From: Chitinophagaceae bacterium UBA1930
GTDB lineage: Bacteria; Bacteroidota; Bacteroidia; Chitinophagales; Chitinophagaceae
DNA: 64,000 bases
Direction: 5' to 3'
Assembly: GCA_002337145.1 (NCBI GenBank)
Contig: DDFK01000002.1
Span: 1,736,868-1,800,867, forward strand
In this document: one piece after another, positions 1 through 7,707 of the stretch
Layout: each line of letters starts with the position of its first letter
Numbering within the stretch: the stretch's first letter is position 1
The notes under the pieces: generated by a model
What the model was told of the DNA's origin: nothing
The model's database searches: none
The model's input: the letters and a program-made list of their open reading frames with translations, nothing else
Translations under genes and position numbers: made by a program

Positions 1-2
1 TG

Positions 3-500
3 GACAATAATTTCCTGTTGATGCTTTTGATAGCAGTAGTGGTTTGCGGCTTTGCAGCCTGGCTTATTTTTATGCAGAAAAAAACAAAAGCCACAGAACA
101 AAAGGAAAGCAGGGAAGCAAACCTGCTGAAGCTACAAGCATATGAAAGGCTTACATTACTGGTTGACAGGATTGCACTGCCCAATATAATCAGCAGGACA
201 AACACACCGGGCATTAGTGCAAGGGAAATGCAGTTGCTGCTGACAGGCAATATCAAAGAAGAGTTCAACTACAATATTACCCAGCAGATTTATGTAAGTG
301 CCGAGGCATGGACAGCCGTGAAGAACCTGAAGGAGCAAAATATATTGGTGGTAAACCAAATAACCAATGTGTTGCCGCCAGATGCTACCGGGCTTGACCT
401 TTGTAAATTTTTACTGGAGTTTTTAATGAACGACCGGAAAGGCACCCTGCACGAAGTTGTAAGCGAAGTACTGAGTTTTGAAGCCAAGAAATTGATGTAA
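3..500 (+). CDS. membrane-anchored protein, DUF7935-like, 5' end cut by window edge
   Basis: The reading frame is open from the first bases of the window, so the start probably lies to the left; about 165 residues are visible. A single hydrophobic segment (roughly residues 4-22) is followed by a Lys/Glu-rich linker and a soluble, mostly helical domain ending in Glu-Ala-Lys-Lys-Leu-Met. The pattern (N-terminal anchor, an Arg-Leu-rich helix, then an Asn-Ile-Thr-Gln-Gln-Ile-Tyr stretch) resembles the uncharacterised Bacteroidota family DUF7935, from memory only. The first ATG/TTG in the window (18-21) is not a convincing start because hydrophobic codons continue upstream. It lies 90 bp before the mutase gene on the same strand. 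Function unknown. Confidence 0.7.
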   Translation, partial: DNNFLLMLLIAVVVCGFAAWLIFMQKKTKATEQKESREANLLKLQAYERLTLLVDRIALPNIISRTNTPGISAREMQLLLTGNIKEEFNYNITQQIYVSAEAWTAVKNLKEQNILVVNQITNVLPPDATGLDLCKFLLEFLMNDRKGTLHEVVSEVLSFEAKKLM

Positions 501-590
501 ACATTGGTTCATAGTTAATAGGTCATAGCAATGCAGGGTGTGCTATTTGCTATAAACCATCCCCCATCTGCCAAGCAAAAAACGATTGCC

Positions 591-2150
591 ATGAACGATA
601 ACAAAAGATATACGGATAGCGGTATAGAAATAAAGCAACTGTACACTGCTGATGATTATACAGTGCAAAACAAAGAACTGCCTGGCGAATTTCCCTATAC
701 ACGGGGCGTGCAGCCCGACATGTACCGTGGCCGTTTATGGACCATGCGTCAGTATGCCGGTTTTTCAACTGCTGAAGAGAGCAATAAACGTTATCACTAT
801 TTATTGAGCCAGGGCGTAATGGGGCTGAGCGTTGCATTTGACCTGCCTACGCAGATTGGTTACGATAGCAGTCACGATTTATCCGAAGGCGAAGTAGGCA
901 AAGTGGGCGTTGCCATAGACAGTATAGAAGACATGGAGCGTTTGTTTGACGGCATCAAACTGGAAGATGTTTCCACCTCTATGACCATTAATGCCACGGG
1001 TTTTGTACTGCTTGCATTGTACGTTGCGTTGGCTAAAAAGCAGGGAGCAGACCTTAGGAAAATATCCGGCACCATACAGAACGATATACTAAAGGAATAT
1101 GCAGCAAGGGGCACTTATATCTATCCACCCAAACCTTCCATGCGTATCATTACAGATATTTTTGAATGGTGCAGCAAAGAACTGCCCAAGTGGAACACCA
1201 TATCCATATCCGGCTATCATATACGCGAAGCGGGCAGCACAGCCGTACAGGAAATTGCTTTTACCCTTAGTAACGGAAAGGCCTATGTACAGGCTGCACT
1301 GGCCAAAGGCCTTGACATTAATGTATTTGGCAAAAGGCTTTCCTTCTTCTTCAATGCACACAATAACCTGTTTGAAGAAGTGGCCAAGTTCAGGGCAGCA
1401 AGGCGTATGTGGGCAAAGATGATGAAGGAATTGGGAGCCACAGATGAGAAAGCCATGATGCTTCGCTTCCATACACAAACCGGTGGAGCCACATTAACAG
1501 CACAACAGCCATTGAACAATATCAGCCGTGTAACCATTCAAACATTGGCTGCCGCATTGGGCGGCACACAGAGCTTGCATACCAATGGCTACGACGAGGC
1601 CCTGAGCCTGCCTACCGAAGAAGCTGCACGTATTGCTTTACGTACACAGCAGGTGGTTGCTTTTGAAAGCGGTATTGCTGATACCGTTGACCCATTGGCC
1701 GGAAGCTATTTTGTGGAGAACCTTACCAATGAAGTGGAACAGAAAGCATGGGACTTGGTGCATAAGATTGATGCGATGGGCGGAAGCGTGAGTGCCATTG
1801 AAGCTGGTTTCATGCAGGACGAAATTGCAAACAGTGCTTACGAATACCAACGCAATATTGAAAACGGCAGCAAGGTTATTGTTGGCGTGAACAAGTTTAC
1901 AGTTGACAAGGAAACACCGATACCCGGTTTTAAAATTGATGACAGCATCCGCCAGTTGCAGATTGACAAATTGACTGCATTGAAAAATAAAAGGGACAAT
2001 AACAAAGCGGCTTCTTGCCTGCAAGCCATTGCAACTGCTGCCCAATCTGGTGCCAACTTAATGCCGTTTGTAATTGAAGCAGTAGAAAACTATTGCACAC
2101 TTGGCGAGGTGAGCGACTGTTTAAGAAAAGTATTTGGCGAGTATAAATAA
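591..2150 (+). CDS. acyl-CoA mutase large subunit (methylmalonyl-CoA mutase family), lacking the B12-binding domain
   Basis: 519 residues from the ATG at 591; an upstream ATG at 531 would add 20 residues unlike the family. It covers the TIM-barrel substrate domain of adenosylcobalamin-dependent mutases, which interconvert methylmalonyl-CoA and succinyl-CoA. The active-site tyrosine is in RQYAGFS (Tyr55), the catalytic histidine in SISGYH, and an arginine precedes GTYIYPP where P. shermanii mutase has Arg207. Tyr plus Arg at these sites is the methylmalonyl-type pair; isobutyryl-CoA mutases have Phe and Gln. The protein stops before any cobalamin domain (no DxHxxG), so it needs a separate B12-binding subunit, which is not in this window. 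Its TAA abuts the stop of the convergent next gene with no spacer. Confidence 0.9.
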   Translation: MNDNKRYTDSGIEIKQLYTADDYTVQNKELPGEFPYTRGVQPDMYRGRLWTMRQYAGFSTAEESNKRYHYLLSQGVMGLSVAFDLPTQIGYDSSHDLSEGEVGKVGVAIDSIEDMERLFDGIKLEDVSTSMTINATGFVLLALYVALAKKQGADLRKISGTIQNDILKEYAARGTYIYPPKPSMRIITDIFEWCSKELPKWNTISISGYHIREAGSTAVQEIAFTLSNGKAYVQAALAKGLDINVFGKRLSFFFNAHNNLFEEVAKFRAARRMWAKMMKELGATDEKAMMLRFHTQTGGATLTAQQPLNNISRVTIQTLAAALGGTQSLHTNGYDEALSLPTEEAARIALRTQQVVAFESGIADTVDPLAGSYFVENLTNEVEQKAWDLVHKIDAMGGSVSAIEAGFMQDEIANSAYEYQRNIENGSKVIVGVNKFTVDKETPIPGFKIDDSIRQLQIDKLTALKNKRDNNKAASCLQAIATAAQSGANLMPFVIEAVENYCTLGEVSDCLRKVFGEYK

Positions 2151-2624
2151 TCAGTACTTCAACAATGCTGCATCCAGTTTTTTAGCAAGCCCTTTTGCAC
2201 CCCAACGCATCACGATATTGTGATTGAATGTAAATGCAGGCTTCAGTAGAAAAGACAGGTAGTTCATCCATGCTTTATTGGTATATACATTCCAGTTGTA
2301 CCGTATATAGGTTATGCCATCCCTTTCTTCAAAGAACCACTCCCCCATCCCTTCCAGTTCGCCAAAGGCAGTTCCTTTCATGTACCTGTGGGTTTCTAAA
2401 TCCGTAAGCCGCATATTGAATGTAAGTTGATAAGGCAATATGCTTTTCCATGTGTAGGCCCTTACACTGTCAATACCAAGTGCATCACCTTTTTCAAGCT
2501 CCCGCACGGCAACAACACCCTTCCACCAATTGGGCCATTCCAAAGAATGGTACACAGCATTCCACACAGCTGGCAATGGTGCTTTTATTTGCCATTGGGT
2601 TACAAAAGAATAAGCTGTTGGCAT
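2151..2624 (-). CDS. SRPBCC / polyketide cyclase-like protein
   Basis: 157 residues from the ATG at 2624 (a TTG two codons upstream is less likely). It begins with a hydrophobic beta strand and contains the pattern of START/SRPBCC hydrophobic-pocket proteins: an AVWNAVYHSLEWPNWW segment near residues 20-35, typical of the first helix and the conserved Trp-Pro-x-Trp-Trp, then alternating strands and a long C-terminal helix. Such proteins bind lipids or small hydrophobic molecules. No catalytic residues can be assigned. It is convergent with the mutase gene with zero bases between the stops. The ligand is unknown. Confidence 0.75.
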   Translation of the reverse strand: MPTAYSFVTQWQIKAPLPAVWNAVYHSLEWPNWWKGVVAVRELEKGDALGIDSVRAYTWKSILPYQLTFNMRLTDLETHRYMKGTAFGELEGMGEWFFEERDGITYIRYNWNVYTNKAWMNYLSFLLKPAFTFNHNIVMRWGAKGLAKKLDAALLKY

Positions 2625-2734
2625 AAACAATTTTACACAACATACGAATTAAAGTATAACATGGTTTATGCTTTAATGGGTATTGGCCCATACGGGCAAC
2701 ATACTTTCTAAATGGAAAACCCGTCCATCCAATA

Positions 2735-5110
2735 CTAATTGCCTATCCTGCTTTTTTCTTCGGAACTGTTTTGCTCGATCTTTTTATTACTGAACTTTTT
2801 ACCTGAACTAAAATTATAAGTAAAGGAAATGCTTGCGGTACGGGTGGCCCTTTTCTGGTAAAAGTCAATATAAGTACCATTATTGTCGGTTACTTCCTTT
2901 TCGTACATACCATTGAAAATATCCGTACAATACAACCGCAACCTTGCCTTGTTGTTGAACATTTTTTTGGAGAGGCCCAGATCAACATACAACATGCCTG
3001 GTGTGGTATAATTGGAAGTGACAGAAGCCGATCGGTAACCCACAATAAGGTCAACATCTATCATACCTTTTACAGCAATCGTATTAATGGACCTTGCATC
3101 AAACGTTGTTTGGTTGGCTGCGTAGGTATTAATGTTATATGAAAGATTATAGTAAGATAGGTTATTGGTACTTGTCCACCAGTTTGTTAACGTAAACGGT
3201 GCAGCTATGTTAATCCCAAACTGGTTACTACTATTAAAGTTCTGCATCTGGTATTCTATATTGTTGTTGGTTGAGTTGGCCACCAATGCGATTACATGCT
3301 CCGTTCTTGTAAAATAGATATCCACGGCATACTTGTTCAAAAAATTATACCCCAGTTGAATGTTGTGCGAGTATTGTGGCAGCAAAGCAGGATTACCTAC
3401 CTGCGATGTATAGCTATCAAACTGCCAGCGGTTGGGGTTCAGTTGAAGCAAAGTGGGCCTTTGCAAACGTCTTGCATAACTTATATACAAGGCATTGCCT
3501 TTGGCTTCATTCAATGTCTGCGTAATGAACAGCGAGGGAAACAGGCCAAAGTATTCCCTGTTGAACTGTTGGCCGGTATTGATGGAATTACCATCGGCAT
3601 AGGTCTGCTCCGCCCTTATGCCTATTTTGATATTGGTGTGGTTGATGTTCTTTTCGATTGACGAATACAACATCAAGAGATTTTCCGTATATACAAACTG
3701 GTTGCTAGAAGCATCTTTCACCCAACTGTTACTGATATAGTCTTCACGCAACAATGTATTGCTTCTTTTAATGGATGCATACTTGATACCAGCTTTCAGC
3801 TCGGCTTTATGTTGCAGTGTTTTATTATAGTCTGCCTGAACGGTATATACATCCGTACCATTCGGTGCAATATTCCTATACAGTGAATTTTGCGTAGGAT
3901 CAACATATACGGCAGAAAAATAATTGGTCTCGTCTTTACTGTTATTTGAGTAGTCTGCAATCAGTTTCAGCATACTGCCTATAGTGTCCAACTTCAATGT
4001 ATAGTTCAATGTGATGCTGCTTGCACTCGCATGCCTGTCCTTATCGGAATAAGCAACACTGCTAATGGATTGTGTGGCCGTTGTTAAATTACCATCCGTA
4101 ACAAAAGCCTGTACCATATCATTGCCGCTTAACGTTGACTGTATGTTTAAGGATTGATTTTTTGCAAAGTCATACACCAAGCCAATGCGGTACTGCTGCC
4201 TGCTGGCATTGTCAACCCTATCCGTGTGGTTGCTATAAAAACTTTTATCGGCATAGGTAATGGCAGTTGTTGCAAATGAAGGCTTAATGTCTTTGGCAAA
4301 TGAAACATTGCCAAACAGGTAAAGTTGCCTGCTCTTATAATTCAGCGATGCCCCCATTGTTTGGTAGGGTTTACTGCCCTGCTGTTTGTATTGTGCGTTG
4401 ATGGAACCGTCCATGCCGTTCCGTTTCCATTTTTTCAGCACAATATGAATCATGCCACCGGCACCCGCAGCTTCAAATTCTGCTGGCGGGTTGGGTATCA
4501 CTTCTATCTTGCTGATATCTTCCGACTTCAATGTTTTCAGGTATTCCGCCAGTTCATCCTCGCCCATGCGTTGCACCACATCATTAATCATTACCGTTAC
4601 AGGCTGGTTACCTTTTATACGGATAGAGCCTTTACTGTCCACCCAGATGCCTGGCGACTTTTGCAATACCTCCAAACCAGAATTGCCATCTGCCAAAAAA
4701 CTGTTTTCTACGTTTACAATATACCTGTCTGCTTTTCTTGTCACCAATGGCTTCTTTGCCATAACTGTTACATTGTTGGTAGCAAGGCTGTCTTCACGTA
4801 AAATAATGGTTACAAGAAAGCCGGTATCAGGATAAACAAAACTTTTTACAAAAGGCTGGTAGGCAACCAATGACACGTGTATGCTATACCTTTCATGTTG
4901 CCTTAAAGTGCATACCAACCAAAATCTGCCTGCTTCATCTGATGAAGTACCATACACATAATTACTGCCCTGCATCAATATGACAGATGCATACGCAAGT
5001 GGCCGATGGTTGATGTCTGTCACGCTTCCCGAAAATTTCACCTGCGATTGCAGCAGGCTACAGAAGCTGCATGCCAGGCATAGCATTAGCAACCTATACT
5101 TGATAGTCAA
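2735..5110 (-). CDS. outer-membrane beta-barrel receptor, TonB-dependent type (OMP_b-brl_3-like)
   Basis: 791 residues if the TTG at 5110 is used; that start gives a normal signal peptide (Lys/Arg then about 14 hydrophobic residues ending LLQSQ). An ATG at 5086 would shorten it. Order: signal peptide, carboxypeptidase-D regulatory-like beta-sandwich (about 25-105; VKFSGSVTDINHRPLAYASV), plug-like domain (about 115-220; LEVLQKSPGIWVDSKGSI and KIEVIPNPPAEFEA), then a long beta-barrel ending in an aromatic-rich SISFTYNF strand. This is the outer-membrane beta-barrel family common in Bacteroidota, related to TonB receptors; the substrate cannot be told. It lies 71 bp downstream of the M56-amidase gene on the same strand and may be co-transcribed with blaI. 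Confidence 0.85.
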   Translation of the reverse strand: MTIKYRLLMLCLACSFCSLLQSQVKFSGSVTDINHRPLAYASVILMQGSNYVYGTSSDEAGRFWLVCTLRQHERYSIHVSLVAYQPFVKSFVYPDTGFLVTIILREDSLATNNVTVMAKKPLVTRKADRYIVNVENSFLADGNSGLEVLQKSPGIWVDSKGSIRIKGNQPVTVMINDVVQRMGEDELAEYLKTLKSEDISKIEVIPNPPAEFEAAGAGGMIHIVLKKWKRNGMDGSINAQYKQQGSKPYQTMGASLNYKSRQLYLFGNVSFAKDIKPSFATTAITYADKSFYSNHTDRVDNASRQQYRIGLVYDFAKNQSLNIQSTLSGNDMVQAFVTDGNLTTATQSISSVAYSDKDRHASASSITLNYTLKLDTIGSMLKLIADYSNNSKDETNYFSAVYVDPTQNSLYRNIAPNGTDVYTVQADYNKTLQHKAELKAGIKYASIKRSNTLLREDYISNSWVKDASSNQFVYTENLLMLYSSIEKNINHTNIKIGIRAEQTYADGNSINTGQQFNREYFGLFPSLFITQTLNEAKGNALYISYARRLQRPTLLQLNPNRWQFDSYTSQVGNPALLPQYSHNIQLGYNFLNKYAVDIYFTRTEHVIALVANSTNNNIEYQMQNFNSSNQFGINIAAPFTLTNWWTSTNNLSYYNLSYNINTYAANQTTFDARSINTIAVKGMIDVDLIVGYRSASVTSNYTTPGMLYVDLGLSKKMFNNKARLRLYCTDIFNGMYEKEVTDNNGTYIDFYQKRATRTASISFTYNFSSGKKFSNKKIEQNSSEEKSRIGN

Positions 5111-5181
5111 AATTGTACTGTATTAAATCGTTTCAGGAAACCTGCAAGGGCAGGTATGGCTTATGGATGTTTTCTTATCAA

Positions 5182-7176
5182 TCATTGTTTGTCTTCAACA
5201 CCTGCAGTCGCCTTTTTATACCGATTGTTTTCGTAAAGGCTTTTATAGTAAGCATGTGTATATAAACTTACCTGGTAGTAATAACTGCCATAATTAACGG
5301 CATTTTTTGCAAGCTTGCTTACTCCGTACAAGGCAAAGTCATTGGCTGTATAGTTGGTAAGGCTGCTGTTACTTACTCTTTTGCCATCCAACCATACTCC
5401 ATAGGTTTTGGAATCCAGCCAAGTTGTCAAATCACTTGGGGTTGGTGATTTTTTTGTTGGTGCCTCAATCCTTGGAACCAGCCCTAAAAGTTTGGTAGCC
5501 CTTACTTTTTGGGCATCGCTCATCCTATCGAACAAATTGTTGAGTTCATCAACGGGCACTTTGTCTATATCCAAAAACTGTGTTGGCTTACCATTCTTGC
5601 CTATTTTGCCTTTGAAACAGCTTTTTGCCACTTTTTCATAATGATCGAATGCTTCTTTTGACAAGCTATCCTGTATATTTTCAGCAACAACGTTTGGCTT
5701 TACAGCATCAGTTACCAGATAGTTTTCTATGCCTTCCAGTATCAATGCGGCCATTTCTTTTTGCTTTGCTTTATCCTTTAATAGCAACAGGTCTTTTTCA
5801 TTGCTGAGAAAACCACATTCAATCAAGGCAGCAGGGCAACTAGTGGCACTTAATACCCAAATACCTTGTTCTTTTGCATGGATGCCCCTGGACTTGAATG
5901 ATTTTGTCATGGCCCTTTCTATTGAACCTGCAAATTGTTTGCTTTCTTCAACATTCAGCCTTTTGTTATTGCTTTTGGGAATGTCAACTTCAAAACCCTG
6001 CACCTGCTCAATGCCATTTCCTGCCCAGTTCATGTGCAGTGACACAAACAGGTCTGCCTTGCTGGCGTTCACGAAATTGGCCCTTTGACTAGGTGTCTGA
6101 AACACATCTGTTTCCCTGGTAAATACAAGTCTGATATTTTCATTTTTGTTGCTTTCTTTAATGGCTTTCAGCATCGACAAGGCCAGGTCTTTTTCATGGC
6201 TTCCATCAACAGCTACGGCACCTGCATCGGCACCGCCATGCCCTGCATCAATCACTACGGTATATACCCTGCTTAGCGGGGCGTTGTGCCTAACCGCATC
6301 TTTCTTACGGAAGGCAAATAGCAATACCACCAAGGATAGTAATGGCAAGGCCACTACCCTTCTTACATATGAGCTCTTTGTGTTTGTTGTGTTTGTAAGC
6401 ATAAATAATCTTCTTTTAATTGGTGAAAAGAAAAATGGGTTGGTCACTAAAAACTGCTGTTGTGGATATGCCGCTGCCAGTAGCATGTTGGCCAGGGCCG
6501 ATGCATCGCCATCCTGTATGGCTTTGTTGTCGGCTATGAATTCATGAATGAGGTGCAGTTCCTTTTTCAACAACCAGAAAAAAGGATTGAACCAACCAAA
6601 CATCATGAGTACCTGTACAAACATTTTATCTATGCTGTGATGCTCCCTTACATGTGTCAGTTCATGCTGCATCATCTGTTTGCCCGTATGCGTGTTCATG
6701 TCAACCGCATCGTTCCAAAAAATGTACTTGAAAAAAGAAAAAGGTGTCCCCTTGGCATTGGTAAGTATCAGGTACACATCATCCACATTTTTACAGGAAT
6801 GCTTTTTAAGCAATTGATAGATGCGGAACAGGGCAACCAATAATGAAATAAGGAACAGCAGCGAAACCGTGATGTACAAAGAAACCACTACCGCATCCCA
6901 GTTGATGGCAAAACCTTTTTGCACGACCAGGTTCTCCATTTCGGAATTGTTGTCGGCCACAATGTTTACCAGTTTAACAATGGGTTGCGGTTCGGCAACG
7001 GGCTTGTTTACAGTGATCTTGATTATGGGAATAAGCCATGCGGCAATGGCTGCAAACAACAAATAAAAACGGTTGTACTGATGGAAGCGTTTGTTGCGTA
7101 GTACCAACCAATAATAGCCCATCATAATGCCGCTACATAATACTACCTGCAGAAAGTAATAAGCAATGGTAAGCAT
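5182..7176 (-). CDS. BlaR1-like M56 membrane metallopeptidase fused to a periplasmic N-acetylmuramoyl-L-alanine amidase
   Basis: 664 residues. Membrane segments lie at about 4-26, 38-54 and 95-117. The M56 zinc-peptidase motif HELTH is at 171-175, with a downstream HEFIAD (211-216) supplying the third ligand. A fourth membrane segment at about 274-289 leads into an Amidase_3 domain (305-487) with all expected zinc ligands, His313 (DAGHGG), Glu328 (HEKDL) and His381 (SLHMN), plus catalytic Glu453 (IECGF). The C-terminal 150 residues include the VWLDGKRV and QVSLYTHAYY motifs that I associate with other Bacteroidota M56 proteins. In BlaR1 the cytosolic peptidase inactivates the BlaI repressor; the adjacent blaI (7-bp gap) supports this pairing. 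By topology the amidase faces peptidoglycan. Whether it senses or cuts the wall is inference. Confidence 0.88.
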   Translation of the reverse strand: MLTIAYYFLQVVLCSGIMMGYYWLVLRNKRFHQYNRFYLLFAAIAAWLIPIIKITVNKPVAEPQPIVKLVNIVADNNSEMENLVVQKGFAINWDAVVVSLYITVSLLFLISLLVALFRIYQLLKKHSCKNVDDVYLILTNAKGTPFSFFKYIFWNDAVDMNTHTGKQMMQHELTHVREHHSIDKMFVQVLMMFGWFNPFFWLLKKELHLIHEFIADNKAIQDGDASALANMLLAAAYPQQQFLVTNPFFFSPIKRRLFMLTNTTNTKSSYVRRVVALPLLSLVVLLFAFRKKDAVRHNAPLSRVYTVVIDAGHGGADAGAVAVDGSHEKDLALSMLKAIKESNKNENIRLVFTRETDVFQTPSQRANFVNASKADLFVSLHMNWAGNGIEQVQGFEVDIPKSNNKRLNVEESKQFAGSIERAMTKSFKSRGIHAKEQGIWVLSATSCPAALIECGFLSNEKDLLLLKDKAKQKEMAALILEGIENYLVTDAVKPNVVAENIQDSLSKEAFDHYEKVAKSCFKGKIGKNGKPTQFLDIDKVPVDELNNLFDRMSDAQKVRATKLLGLVPRIEAPTKKSPTPSDLTTWLDSKTYGVWLDGKRVSNSSLTNYTANDFALYGVSKLAKNAVNYGSYYYQVSLYTHAYYKSLYENNRYKKATAGVEDKQ

Positions 7177-7183
7177 GGTCTGA

Positions 7184-7546
7184 TTATTTTTTGTTTTTGA
7201 TTTGTTGCAATAAAAGTTCCAGGTCCTTTACCTTAAGGTCTTTCTGTTTTACCATAAAAGAAACCACATCGGCAAAGGAGCCTTCAAAATATGCATCCAC
7301 CAGGTTCTTGATGCTTGAGTTGGAATAGTCTTCTTTGCTTACCAATGGATGGTAGCAGTGTACCCGCCCATGCACTTCGTGCCCGATAAAGCCTTTGTCC
7401 ATTAAAATTTTTACAATGGTGGCAATGGTGTTGCTATGTGGTTTGGGTTCAGGCATGGCATCCAGTATATCTTTCAGGTAGGCATGCTCCAGTTTCCAAA
7501 CGGCCTGCATTACCTGTTCTTCTGCTTTGGTCAAAGGCTTAGACAT
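7184..7546 (-). CDS. BlaI/MecI/CopY-family transcriptional repressor
   Basis: 120 residues, the usual size of the family. It opens with LTKAEEQVMQAVWKLEHAYLKDIL, the standard first helix of the BlaI winged helix, followed by HSNTIATIVKILMDKGFIGHE (recognition helix and wing) and a C-terminal dimerisation helix pair rich in Lys/Leu. Repressors of this family are released when a membrane M56 peptidase is activated. The peptidase gene follows after 7 bp, and three 16-bp dyads sit just upstream of the start codon, so autoregulation of blaI and the M56-amidase gene is likely. What signal is sensed here is unknown. Confidence 0.93.
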   Translation of the reverse strand: MSKPLTKAEEQVMQAVWKLEHAYLKDILDAMPEPKPHSNTIATIVKILMDKGFIGHEVHGRVHCYHPLVSKEDYSNSSIKNLVDAYFEGSFADVVSFMVKQKDLKVKDLELLLQQIKNKK

Positions 7547-7549
7547 ATC

Positions 7550-7614
7550 AACTAAGTTTTTAGTTGAACAAATATATAAACTATATTTTTAGTTAAACAA
7601 CTATTTTTTTAGTT
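7550..7614 (-). promoter_or_regulatory. three-box operator array for the BlaI-type repressor
   Basis: Three copies of the dyad AACTA-N6-TAGTT, each 16 bp, lie at 7550-7565, 7579-7594 and 7599-7614. The first is a longer palindrome (AACTAA...TTAGTT). Start-to-start spacings are 29 and 20 bp. The nearest ends 4 bp before the blaI ATG. Repeated half-sites directly before a repressor gene are the usual layout of BlaI/MecI/CopY operators, although the sequence differs from the TACA/TGTA sites known in Firmicutes. The divergent lpxB starts 94 bp beyond the last box, so its transcription could also be affected. Confidence 0.8.
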
Positions 7615-7707
7615 ATTAACAAAAAACACCCCAATCTTAACATCTTCGTCAATAAAAAGCAAAGCCGTATTTTGCAGCCTCAACAACTTCCCTTAGGGGT
7701 TAGGTAC

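Noticed and set aside
4325..4835. Two overlapping plus-strand frames inside the receptor gene
   Set aside because: They are opposite to a well supported beta-barrel gene and lack any domain.
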